A stretch of DNA of 64,000 nt from Ferruginibacter sp. GTDB lineage: Bacteria > Bacteroidota > Bacteroidia > Chitinophagales > Chitinophagaceae. Shown piece after piece: positions 16,435 through 25,105 of the stretch. The notes under the pieces are model-generated. The model made no database searches. It was not told where the DNA came from and saw only the letters and a program-made list of their open reading frames with translations. The first letter of the stretch is position 1. Every line of letters begins with the position of its first letter. The translations under genes were made by a program, and so were the position numbers. The stretch covers positions 270,804-334,803 of the forward strand of contig JAGOAX010000005.1 in the NCBI GenBank assembly GCA_017983695.1. Direction: 5' to 3'.

Positions 16435-18372
16435 ATGGCATATCCCTATCAGATTAAATCTTTAGAACAATATAACAGCGATTATAAAAAAAGTGTAGAT
16501 GATCCCGAAGGATTTTGGGGTGATGTAGCCGAAAATTTTCAATGGAAGAAAAAATGGGATAGTGTTTTGGAATGGAATTTTACCGAACCGAAAGTAGAAT
16601 GGTTTAAAGGCGCTAAACTGAATATTACCGAAAATTGTATCGACAGGCATTTGGCAACCATGGGTGATAAGCCGGCCATCATTTGGGAACCTAACGACCC
16701 CGAAGACAGGGTGCGTATTGTTACTTACAACAGGTTGCACAAACGTGTTTGCCAGTTTGCACAGGTATTAAAAAATAATGGTGTAAAAAAAGGCGACCGT
16801 GTTTGTATATATATGGGTATGGTGCCCGAACTGGCTTATGCAGTTTTAGGTTGTGCAAGAATTGGCGCCATTCACAGTGTTATATTCGGAGGTTTTAGTG
16901 CACAAAGTATTGCCGACAGATTAGAAGATGCCCAGGCCGAATTTATTGTTACCTGCGATGGTGCTTACCGTGGTGCAAAAGATATTCCTTTAAAAAGTGT
17001 AATTGATGATGCGTTGATAGGTAACAAAACTGTGAAGAGGGTAATTGTGTACACCCGTACAAGAACTCCGGTATCGATGATAAAAGGAAGAGATGTGTGG
17101 TGGGAAGATGAAATGGAATATGCCGAAACACAAGTGGAGAAAGATGGTGTGGTATCTTTTCCTGCCGAAGAAATGGATGCAGAAGATCCGCTGTTTATTT
17201 TATACACTAGTGGCAGTACCGGTAAACCCAAAGGTGTGGTACATACTGTTGCTGGCTATATGGTATGGACCAATTATACTTTTGTAAATACATTTCAATA
17301 CAAACCCGGTGCTATACATTTTTGCACTGCAGATATTGGCTGGATAACAGGTCATAGTTATATCCTTTATGGCCCTTTAAGTGCAGGTGCTACATCATTA
17401 ATGTTTGAAGGCATACCCACATGGCCTGATGCCGGAAGGTTTTGGGACATAATAGATAAACACAAAGTAAATATTTTATACACCGCCCCTACAGCTATAA
17501 GAAGTTTAATGGGCTTTGGGTTAGATCCGTTAAAAGGAAAAGATCTTTCTTCTTTAACAACATTAGGTACTGTTGGCGAACCCATCAACGAAGAAGCATG
17601 GCATTGGTATGATGAAAATATTGGCAAGAAAAAATGCCCGATCGTTGACACCTGGTGGCAAACAGAAACCGGCGGTACACTCATTTCAAATCTTGCAGGT
17701 GTTACACCGGGCATACCAAGCTGGGCATCTTTACCCATGCCGGGTGTGCAACCCATACTGGTTGATGAGAATGGAAAAGAGGTTACCGAAAAAGATGAGC
17801 ATGGTATGCTTAAGGGAAATCTTTGTATTAAAGCACCATGGCCTTCTATTTTAAGAACTACTTATGGCGATCATGAACGTTGCCGCACCAACTATTTTGC
17901 TACCTATGCCGGATTATATTTTACCGGCGATGGTGCATTAAAAGATGAAAAAGGTAATTACAGAATTACAGGAAGAGTAGATGATGTATTGAATGTAAGC
18001 GGCCATCGTATTGGCACTGCCGAAGTAGAGAATGCCATTAATATGCATGCCGGCGTGGTGGAAAGTGCAGTAGTAGGTTATCCCCATGATGTAAAAGGCC
18101 AGGGCATTTATGCCTACGTAATTTTCAGCGGTCACCATGGTGATGATGACTCAAGAAGAAAAGATATTTTACAAACTGTTACAAGAGTAATTGGCCCTAT
18201 TGCCAAACCGGATAAGATACAATTTGTAAGTGGTTTGCCTAAAACACGTAGCGGTAAAATCATGCGCCGTATTTTAAGGAAGATAGCTGAAGGCGAAACA
18301 GAAAATTTAGGCGATACCTCAACCTTACTTGATCCGGGTGTAGTGGAAGAAATTAAGAACGGGAAATTATAA
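16435..18372 (+). CDS. acs: acetyl-CoA synthetase (acetate--CoA ligase)
   Basis: The full-length 645-residue AMP-forming ligase has the P-loop-like YTSGSTGKPKG, the DTWWQTETGG motif, the hinge region YRITGRVDDVLNVSGHR and the C-terminal PKTRSGKIMRR containing the catalytic lysine that is acetylated in characterised homologues. It converts acetate, ATP and CoA to acetyl-CoA in the cytoplasm. It is divergent from a transporter and a small membrane protein, which suggests a scavenging unit for acetate or another short acid. Confidence 0.97.
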   Translation: MAYPYQIKSLEQYNSDYKKSVDDPEGFWGDVAENFQWKKKWDSVLEWNFTEPKVEWFKGAKLNITENCIDRHLATMGDKPAIIWEPNDPEDRVRIVTYNRLHKRVCQFAQVLKNNGVKKGDRVCIYMGMVPELAYAVLGCARIGAIHSVIFGGFSAQSIADRLEDAQAEFIVTCDGAYRGAKDIPLKSVIDDALIGNKTVKRVIVYTRTRTPVSMIKGRDVWWEDEMEYAETQVEKDGVVSFPAEEMDAEDPLFILYTSGSTGKPKGVVHTVAGYMVWTNYTFVNTFQYKPGAIHFCTADIGWITGHSYILYGPLSAGATSLMFEGIPTWPDAGRFWDIIDKHKVNILYTAPTAIRSLMGFGLDPLKGKDLSSLTTLGTVGEPINEEAWHWYDENIGKKKCPIVDTWWQTETGGTLISNLAGVTPGIPSWASLPMPGVQPILVDENGKEVTEKDEHGMLKGNLCIKAPWPSILRTTYGDHERCRTNYFATYAGLYFTGDGALKDEKGNYRITGRVDDVLNVSGHRIGTAEVENAINMHAGVVESAVVGYPHDVKGQGIYAYVIFSGHHGDDDSRRKDILQTVTRVIGPIAKPDKIQFVSGLPKTRSGKIMRRILRKIAEGETENLGDTSTLLDPGVVEEIKNGKL

Positions 18373-18431
18373 TCGTATTTTTTTGAGTGCCGTATTGATT
18401 TAACTTTATGGTTCTGTATAACTGATAAAGT

Positions 18432-20645
18432 ATGAAATTGTATTGCCATTTTGCAGCCTCATTGTTTTTATTCTTTATAGCTTCTTCTTTTTCTGCCACA
18501 GCGCAAATGAAAAGTTGCTGTGAGCCTGATAGTGTTAAACTGGTGTCAACCGTCAAGCAATCGAAAGGCACATTAAGAATGATAAAGATCCTCGACAGCA
18601 TTAACAGGAATGCAAACCCCGATGATTTTTATGTAATGAATACCCAACGTGCCGCATCTTTTAAAAAGAAACTGGCAACCGAAAAAGACCCCAACAAAAG
18701 GCTCAATTTTTATTTTCAATACAGTGTGGAATCATTAAATACAGGTAATACCGATGAGGCTATCGGTGTGCTTAGCCAAGTTATTAATGCCATGAAAATA
18801 ACCCAGGAAAATTTTACACCACAATACAAAGTATTTTTCGACCAGCTGGCCATTGCATATATGAGAAAAGGTGAACTGGAAAATTGTGCCGCCAATCATA
18901 ATCCGCAAAGCTGTATCATCCCCATTCAGGGTAATGGCATTCATCAATTAACTTCCGGCTCGGAACGTGCAATAGAAATATATAAGATCATCCTGAATAA
19001 ATTCCCCGATGACCTTCAATCGAGATACCTGTTAAATGTTGCTTACATGACCTTGGGCAAATATCCTGCTGAAGTACCAAAACAATGGCTGATAGAGTCA
19101 GGTGTATTCAATCAAAATAATAGCGGCAATATTGTTTTAAAAGATGTTGCCGGTAAAAAAGGAGTTGATATGAATGGTATTTCCGGTGGTTGTGTGGTGG
19201 ATGACCTGGACAATGATGGCTTACTGGATATTATGGCAACGTCTTATGGCCTAAGTGACCAGATAAGATACATGCACCAGATGAAAGATGGCACATTTAA
19301 AACAGAAACCACATCATCAGGTTTGGTAGGTATCACCGGCGGATTAAATATGATACATGCCGATTATAACAATGATGGTTTTAAAGATATTGTTGTGTTA
19401 AGAGGCGGCTGGTGGGGTAAAAATGCCAAGTTTCCGTTTTCGTTATTAAAAAATAATGGCAATAATACTTTTGAAGATGTAACGATTGAGCTGGGTCTGT
19501 ATTCGCCGGCACCAACGCAAAGTGCGGCCTGGGGCGATTTTAATAACGATGGCTGGATAGATCTTTTTGTGGCACACGAAAATTATCCCTGCCAGTTATT
19601 CATTAATGAAAAAGGAAAATTTAAAGATGTATCTAAAAAATACGGATTGAACATTACCACATTTGCAAAAGGTTGTGTGTGGGGCGATATTAATAATGAT
19701 GGTTTTCCTGACCTCTATCTTTCTGCATTAGGAGCACCCAATAAATTATGGCTCAATAAGCCCGGTGCAACTGCCGGCGAAAGAACATTTGAAGACATCA
19801 GTAAAGCTGCCGGTGTGGAAGAGCCGATCTATAGTTTTCCCACCTGGTTTTTCGATTTTGACAATGATGGTTATCTTGATCTGTTTGTTTCGGGTTACGA
19901 TACTAAACGTTTTTCGGAAGTAGGAGGCGATGCAGCCCGTGATATGTTGGATATGCCTGCCTTAGGAGAACTGCCACGTTTATACCATAATAATGGTAAT
20001 AATACATTTACCGACGTAAGTGCTGCGTACGGCGTTAACCATGTAAACTATGCCATGGGTTGTAATTTTGGCGACATTGATAATGATGGCTGGCTGGATT
20101 ATTATTTGGGTACCGGAGCTCCCGAATTTACCACCATAGTACCTAATAAACTCTACCGTAATGTTGCAGGTAAAAAATTTGAAGACATTACTTATGCCAC
20201 CAATACCGGGCATATACAAAAAGGCCATGCCGTAGCTTTTGCTGATATTGATAATGATGGCGACCAGGATATTTATGCAGTAATGGGAGGCGCAGTGGAA
20301 GGTGACCGTTTTAGAAATGTATTGTTTGAAAATACTTCGGCTACCGGTAACCATTGGGTAAAATTAAAACTGCAGGGTGTTACTGCAAACCGGGCAGCTA
20401 TTGGTGCAAGAGTAAGGATAAAAGTAAAAATGCCCAATGGTGGTTTTCAGAATTTTTATCATACCGTTTGTACCGGTGCAAGTTTTGGCTCTCAAACTTT
20501 AACTGTACAGGCGGGCCTGGGCAAAGCAACTGGTATTGAAGAAATAGAAATTGAATGGCCTAATGCAAAACAAACCAAAGAAACTATTACCGGTGTTACA
20601 ATGGATAGCGAAATAAATATAAAAGAAGGTATTGGAAAATTATAA
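18432..20645 (+). CDS. secreted CRTAC1/ASPIC-UnbV protein with seven FG-GAP/VCBS repeats
   Basis: A signal peptide (about 1-25, ending SATAQ) is followed by a helical, TPR-like region (about 60-215). Seven repeats follow, each holding a calcium-type loop of the form D-x-D/N-N-D-G-x-x-D (for example DLDNDGLLD, DYNNDGFKD, DFNNDGWID, DIDNDGDQD), consistent with a seven-bladed propeller. The C-terminal 90 residues are an ASPIC/UnbV domain (NRAAIGARVRI). Such proteins are exported and often found in Bacteroidota; their ligands are unknown. There is no type IX sorting domain. Confidence 0.85.
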   Translation: MKLYCHFAASLFLFFIASSFSATAQMKSCCEPDSVKLVSTVKQSKGTLRMIKILDSINRNANPDDFYVMNTQRAASFKKKLATEKDPNKRLNFYFQYSVESLNTGNTDEAIGVLSQVINAMKITQENFTPQYKVFFDQLAIAYMRKGELENCAANHNPQSCIIPIQGNGIHQLTSGSERAIEIYKIILNKFPDDLQSRYLLNVAYMTLGKYPAEVPKQWLIESGVFNQNNSGNIVLKDVAGKKGVDMNGISGGCVVDDLDNDGLLDIMATSYGLSDQIRYMHQMKDGTFKTETTSSGLVGITGGLNMIHADYNNDGFKDIVVLRGGWWGKNAKFPFSLLKNNGNNTFEDVTIELGLYSPAPTQSAAWGDFNNDGWIDLFVAHENYPCQLFINEKGKFKDVSKKYGLNITTFAKGCVWGDINNDGFPDLYLSALGAPNKLWLNKPGATAGERTFEDISKAAGVEEPIYSFPTWFFDFDNDGYLDLFVSGYDTKRFSEVGGDAARDMLDMPALGELPRLYHNNGNNTFTDVSAAYGVNHVNYAMGCNFGDIDNDGWLDYYLGTGAPEFTTIVPNKLYRNVAGKKFEDITYATNTGHIQKGHAVAFADIDNDGDQDIYAVMGGAVEGDRFRNVLFENTSATGNHWVKLKLQGVTANRAAIGARVRIKVKMPNGGFQNFYHTVCTGASFGSQTLTVQAGLGKATGIEEIEIEWPNAKQTKETITGVTMDSEINIKEGIGKL

Positions 20646-20668
20646 GCCAACAGGGAAATACAATATTC

Positions 20669-21127
20669 CTATTCCGGTTTAATTTCTTTTGTAACATTTT
20701 CGCAGGCAGATAATTTCATTTCACCTTCGCTGTAAACAATTTTTTTATTATCATCGCCGTCAACTTCTATTTTAAATTTGTATATACCAGCTTTAAGTTC
20801 GTACCAGCATTCCTGTATTTTAGGTAAAATTTTTATAGTAAGTACGCTGGCTTCATAATTATTACCATTGCGTTTAAACAGGCTTATATAAAGGCTTTTA
20901 GCAGTAGTATTTTTAAAACACAGGTCGCTTATATTTTTAACAGTGCAGCTGTCTGTTTTTAATATAGCAGTTGGTGTATTTGCTGTTACATTATTTTTTG
21001 GTGTTTTAAAAACCCTTACCAGTTCCACCAAAGTTTTACCACCTTCAATCAAATTAGATGCTGTATTGTTTTGTGCCCATACAGATGTAGTGTACATACA
21101 AACAGCAAGCAGCAAATACTTTCTCAT
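20669..21127 (-). CDS. hypothetical exported protein
   Basis: I do not recognise this 152-residue protein. It has a clear signal peptide (MRKYLLLAVCMYTTSVWAQ) and a small beta-rich domain with four cysteines. The C-terminal half (WYELKAGIYKFKIEVDGDD) reads like an Ig-like or PEGA-like strand pattern. It stands alone between a convergent FG-GAP gene and a divergent hydrolase gene. Confidence 0.6.
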   Translation of the reverse strand: MRKYLLLAVCMYTTSVWAQNNTASNLIEGGKTLVELVRVFKTPKNNVTANTPTAILKTDSCTVKNISDLCFKNTTAKSLYISLFKRNGNNYEASVLTIKILPKIQECWYELKAGIYKFKIEVDGDDNKKIVYSEGEMKLSACENVTKEIKPE

Positions 21128-21196
21128 ACCATTAGTTTTAAGTTATACAATATATACCGGATGCTATTAATTTAAGGTTTACATAAGCAAAGCCTT

Positions 21197-21204
21197 TATT
21201 TTTG
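21197..21204 (+). promoter_or_regulatory. -7 promoter element of the hydrolase-queA unit
   Basis: TATTTTTG is a perfect TAnnTTTG located 14 bases before the ATG at 21219. The -33 region is weak. Confidence 0.4.
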
Positions 21205-21218
21205 TTGAAAATATTTTT

Positions 21219-22157
21219 ATGCGTCAATTTTTTAAGTACCTGCTGCGTACTATTCTGGCACTTTTTATTCTCATCAATATCATTGTTGCATTTCATGCGT
21301 ATAAGTTTACTCACTTTTACAATGCCGGAGAAATTACCATAAAAACCCAGCAGGAAAAATCGGGTTGGGATAAAACAAAAGAAATATTATTTGGTATAAA
21401 TGCAGCAAAGCAAAAAAATTCTGCACCGGATTCAGCTAACCACGTTATTTTTTTAACTACAAAAGACAGTTTACAATTAGAAGCCTGGTATACTACAATT
21501 GATAGTGCTAAGGGAACAGTATGTATGTTTCATGGACATGGTGGTAAAAAAAGTGGTAACAATGCAGAGGCAGCAGCATTCAGAAAAATGGGATACAATA
21601 CTTTTCAGTTAGACTTCAGGGCACATGGCAATAGTCAGGGTAATACCTGTACAATTGGTTACGACGAAGCCGAAGATGTGCAACTGGCTTATGATTTTAT
21701 CAAGAACAAAGGCGAAAACAACATTGTATTGTGGGGCATATCAATGGGAGCATCTACCATTACAAAAGCCATAAATGATTATGCCTTACAACCAAAAAAA
21801 ATAATTTTAGAAATGCCATTTGGCACTATAGAAGACGCCGTTGAAGGCCGTGTAAAAATGATGGGGTTACCAGCCCAGCCAGTATCTGTATTACTTACTT
21901 TTTGGGGCGGAACAGAGCATGGCTTTTGGGCATTTAATATGAAGCCGCAGGAGTATGCCAAAAAAATTACCTGCCCGGTTTTATTGCAGTGGGGTAAAAA
22001 CGATCCAAGAGTTAGCAGGAAAGAAGAGGATAAACTGTTTGCCAACCTTGCAGCAACCAACAAAAAATTTGTAGTGTATGAAAACAGCCAGCACGAAAGT
22101 TTGTGTAAAAAAGAAAATGAAAAATGGATTGCTGAAATAAATGCCTTTTTACAATAA
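21219..22157 (+). CDS. membrane-anchored alpha/beta hydrolase
   Basis: An N-terminal helix (about 8-27) should anchor the protein in the membrane or act as an uncleaved signal. The catalytic domain has the oxyanion HGHGG, nucleophile elbow GISMGAS, an acidic residue in WGKNDPRVS and a final His in NSQHESLC, which together form a plausible Ser-Asp-His triad. It resembles the BAAT/prolyl-oligopeptidase-like hydrolases of unknown substrate. Its stop codon overlaps the queA start by one base (TAATG), so the two genes are translationally coupled. Confidence 0.85.
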   Translation: MRQFFKYLLRTILALFILINIIVAFHAYKFTHFYNAGEITIKTQQEKSGWDKTKEILFGINAAKQKNSAPDSANHVIFLTTKDSLQLEAWYTTIDSAKGTVCMFHGHGGKKSGNNAEAAAFRKMGYNTFQLDFRAHGNSQGNTCTIGYDEAEDVQLAYDFIKNKGENNIVLWGISMGASTITKAINDYALQPKKIILEMPFGTIEDAVEGRVKMMGLPAQPVSVLLTFWGGTEHGFWAFNMKPQEYAKKITCPVLLQWGKNDPRVSRKEEDKLFANLAATNKKFVVYENSQHESLCKKENEKWIAEINAFLQ

Positions 22158-23362
22158 TGCACCCTAAAGATATTTCCATACTTGATTTCACTTATCAATT
22201 GCCGGATGATAAAATTGCATTGCATCCATTGAAGCAACGTGACGCCTCTAAATTACTGGTGTATAAAAAAGGTGTAATAATCCAGGATGTTTATCAGAAT
22301 ATAGCAACCTATCTGCCGCAAAACAGTTTACTTGTGTTTAACAATACAAAAGTTATTAATGCAAGGATACTCTTTACAAAACCAACAGGTGGTGTTATAG
22401 AAATATTTTTATTGGAGCCTTACCAGGCAGATTATACCGGCACATTAACAGCAACAAAAACCTGCACCTGGAAATGTTTTATCGGTGGCGCCGGCAAATG
22501 GAAAGATGGCTCACTTGAATTAAAAATTAAAGATGAAAAATTAAAAATTGATTTAAGGGAAAAACTTTCTGATGCTTACGTGGTGGAATTTAATTGGGGC
22601 GGTAATATTTCATTTGCAGAAATTTTAGAACAAACAGGCAATATCCCGTTACCTCCATACATAAAAAGAAAGCCTGCAACAGAAGATAAGGAACGTTACC
22701 AAACCATTTATGCTTTACAAAATGGTTCGGTAGCGGCGCCTACTGCTGGCTTACATTTTACGCAAGATATTTTTAAAAGTTTTGAAGAAAAAAATATCAG
22801 CAAAGACTTTGTTACCCTGCATGTAGGTGCCGGAACATTCAAGCCGGTAAAAGCGGCTACCATGCAGCAACACGAAATGCATGCCGAGTGGATTGATGTA
22901 AGTACAATAGCCATTGAAAACATTATTGCCAATTTAGACAACACTATTGTTGCAGTTGGTACTACTTCATTAAGAACATTAGAAAGCCTGTATTGGCTGG
23001 GTGTAAAAGCATTGTTGCATCCTTCTTTGCCGCAATTACAAATTACACAATGGGAAGTGTATGACGAATTATCTGGAACAGACATTTCTGTTAAAGACGC
23101 CTTACAAGCCTTGCTACAATGGCTGCAACAAAACAACCTTACGCAACTGTTTACACAAACACAAATATTAATTGCGCCGGGTTATCAATTTAAAATTGTT
23201 AAGGCATTGGTTACAAATTTTCATCAACCACAATCTACCCTATTATTATTGGTGGCTGCTGCTGTTGGAAATGATTGGAGAAGAATTTATTCCTCTGCTT
23301 TGGAAAATGACTTTCGCTTTTTAAGTTATGGCGATGGTAGCCTGCTGTTTATTGCTGAATAG
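22157..23362 (+). CDS. queA: S-adenosylmethionine:tRNA ribosyltransferase-isomerase
   Basis: The 401-residue protein has the QueA core: YQLPDDKIALHPLKQRDASKLLVY, FNNTKVINARI, GNIPLPPYIKR, AAPTAGLHFT and LHVGAGTFKPVK, plus VAVGTTSLRTLE. It transfers the ribosyl part of SAM to preQ1 in tRNA to make epoxyqueuosine. It is coupled to the upstream hydrolase gene and overlaps the convergent L,D-transpeptidase gene by 14 bases. Confidence 0.97.
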   Translation: MHPKDISILDFTYQLPDDKIALHPLKQRDASKLLVYKKGVIIQDVYQNIATYLPQNSLLVFNNTKVINARILFTKPTGGVIEIFLLEPYQADYTGTLTATKTCTWKCFIGGAGKWKDGSLELKIKDEKLKIDLREKLSDAYVVEFNWGGNISFAEILEQTGNIPLPPYIKRKPATEDKERYQTIYALQNGSVAAPTAGLHFTQDIFKSFEEKNISKDFVTLHVGAGTFKPVKAATMQQHEMHAEWIDVSTIAIENIIANLDNTIVAVGTTSLRTLESLYWLGVKALLHPSLPQLQITQWEVYDELSGTDISVKDALQALLQWLQQNNLTQLFTQTQILIAPGYQFKIVKALVTNFHQPQSTLLLLVAAAVGNDWRRIYSSALENDFRFLSYGDGSLLFIAE

Positions 23363-23948
23363 TAACCGGTGTGCCAACAGGTATATAACTGAACAGGTCT
23401 TTCATTTCGGTGTATTTTACACTTACGCAACCATCCGTCCAGTTATAAAAATTATCAACCGTCCACTCTTCATTGGGCCTTGTGGCATGGATGGCAATAC
23501 CATTTCCTATGTTGGCATTTTTAGGAATAAGTCCTTGTGCTTTACGCTGTTTAAATTTTTGAACACTTACATTATTAGGATAATCCAGTAATAATTCGGG
23601 GCCCCATTTTGCATGTATCTTTTTAAGAATTACTTTAAACTGTCCGTCGGGGGTACGCTTATCGCCTTCTTTCATTTTATCGCTCAGGTCTTTGCTGCCG
23701 AAAACAATCGGGTAAGTAGCATACCAGCCTTCATCGTCGTACACTTTTAATTCGTAATCGCTTTTATCAACAATAATGTAGTAGGGATTTTCTACAGTGT
23801 CGGCAACAACAGGTTTTGGCTTTTTAGCCAATTTTGCAGTACGTGGTTTAGCAACAGGCTTTTTCTTTTTACCCTTATCAATAGTAAAAGAAACCAGCAC
23901 CAGTAAAAAAATTGATAAAAAAATATGATTAAAACGAACCAGTTTCAT
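23349..23948 (-). CDS. YkuD-type L,D-transpeptidase family protein
   Basis: The 199-residue exported protein has a hydrophobic N-terminus (about 8-22) and a lysine-rich linker. A YkuD domain follows, running from IIVDKSDYELKVYDD to the end, with the catalytic pattern H...(S/T)xGC as GIAIHAT and NWTDGCVSV. Such enzymes form 3-3 cross-links or attach proteins to peptidoglycan in the periplasm. The compact size suggests no peptidoglycan-binding module. Its 3' end overlaps queA. Confidence 0.88.
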   Translation of the reverse strand: MKLVRFNHIFLSIFLLVLVSFTIDKGKKKKPVAKPRTAKLAKKPKPVVADTVENPYYIIVDKSDYELKVYDDEGWYATYPIVFGSKDLSDKMKEGDKRTPDGQFKVILKKIHAKWGPELLLDYPNNVSVQKFKQRKAQGLIPKNANIGNGIAIHATRPNEEWTVDNFYNWTDGCVSVKYTEMKDLFSYIPVGTPVTIQQ

Positions 23949-24122
23949 GCCCTATAATTTGTATTCCTGTTATGCAAACGCTGTGCCACGCAAAAATATT
24001 TTAAAAGGGTGGATAACATTAACAAATTATAGGCAATGTGGAAAAATTACGGCTGAATAAGTATAGAATAGCCCTAAGTATAAATACGGCGTTGTATAAT
24101 CAGCGGATCTGCCTAAATAAAA

Positions 24123-24146
24123 AACCTCCGGATTTTACCGGAGGTT
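24123..24146 (-). terminator. intrinsic terminator of the sigma/anti-sigma/outer-membrane-protein unit
   Basis: A perfect 9-bp stem (AACCTCCGG with CCGGAGGTT, 6-base loop) is followed on the minus strand by TTTTTTATTTA. It lies about 75 bases past the outer-membrane protein stop. Confidence 0.85.
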
Positions 24147-24161
24147 GTATTTTAAACCCAA

Positions 24162-24200
24162 CCCCTCGCCTGTTTACACCCGGGGTTCAACAGGCTGGGG
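24162..24200. repeat. GC-rich palindromic element
   Basis: The arms CCCC-TC-GCCTGTT and AACAGGC-T-GGGG enclose a 14-base loop. The element sits between the minus-strand stop at 24221 and the terminator, is much richer in G+C than its surroundings, and produces a false plus-strand reading frame. Confidence 0.55.
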
Positions 24201-24220
24201 GAATGAGTGAGAGAGCTTTT

Positions 24221-25087
24221 TTACCAGTTGCTGAAGCGAAAACCAACTGTATATGGCCGCATATCAAGGCTATGATCGTATATAGATTTTGGGCTGTAAG
24301 AGCCATAAAAACGTATTGGGCCAAGGCCTAACTCTGCCACATAGCTGAGCTTAAAAGTATTTAAATCATAATCGCCTTTATTACGGTCTTTACCACGTTC
24401 GTCGCTTTTTTGTTTATTACGCTGGCTAAACAAATAGCCTGCACTAACGCCTGCGCTAAGGCTAATACCTTTTTTGCGGCTATTGGGGTTGCTTACAAAA
24501 TTGAGCATAACAGGCACTGTTAAATAATCTGTTGCCAGTTTATTTTTAGAAAAGCTGATGGAATCCCTGAAAATAAAAGGTGAATTGGTTTGTGTGGCTG
24601 TATAAGCTACAGGACCATTTTCTTTATAACTTACTGAAGATTTATACCTGTAATTATTTATTTCCAACCCAACGCCGTATTTTAAATTAACATGGTGCTG
24701 TATTAAATTCAACCGCTGCATAAAAAGCCAGATGTTCACATTTACACTTTTGCCGGAACGTAATTTAAAATCATTCTTATCCAGATTTGGATAGCCTGGC
24801 CGGTTGATAAGATAAGACCCTGTGGTAGCATAATTTGTTTTGTCAGTGTAATTATTAAACCCAACATCTACTATCCACCAGTTGGTGCTTACATTGGGGT
24901 TCTTTTTCTTTGTTTTGTCTTTTCTGCCCATGGTAATATTTACATCCTTATCTTTTTTACCATTTTTTACGATAATGATACCCCCGATACGAATGGTATC
25001 TGATTTTTTTGTTGTTGTACTGTCTGTTTGAGCCGTTGCGGTTGAGCAAATAATTGCTGCCGCTAAAAATGTAATTAGCTGTTTCAT
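24221..25087 (-). CDS. outer membrane beta-barrel protein
   Basis: The 288-residue protein has a signal peptide (MKQLITFLAAAIICSTATAQ) and a lysine/threonine-rich spacer. Alternating amphipathic strands then run to a terminal GFRFSNW, an aromatic end expected of BAM-inserted barrels. It resembles PorT-like or outer-membrane beta-barrel proteins of Bacteroidota. It is the last gene after an ECF sigma factor and a membrane protein that looks like its anti-sigma factor, so it may be a regulon member or an envelope-stress readout. Confidence 0.78.
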   Translation of the reverse strand: MKQLITFLAAAIICSTATAQTDSTTTKKSDTIRIGGIIIVKNGKKDKDVNITMGRKDKTKKKNPNVSTNWWIVDVGFNNYTDKTNYATTGSYLINRPGYPNLDKNDFKLRSGKSVNVNIWLFMQRLNLIQHHVNLKYGVGLEINNYRYKSSVSYKENGPVAYTATQTNSPFIFRDSISFSKNKLATDYLTVPVMLNFVSNPNSRKKGISLSAGVSAGYLFSQRNKQKSDERGKDRNKGDYDLNTFKLSYVAELGLGPIRFYGSYSPKSIYDHSLDMRPYTVGFRFSNW

Positions 25088-25105
25088 GGTGTTCTGTTTT
25101 AAAAA

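Noticed and set aside
24038..24331. 97-codon plus-strand reading frame
   Set aside because: It runs through the terminator and a GC-rich palindrome and overlaps the outer-membrane protein gene on the other strand; no family resemblance.
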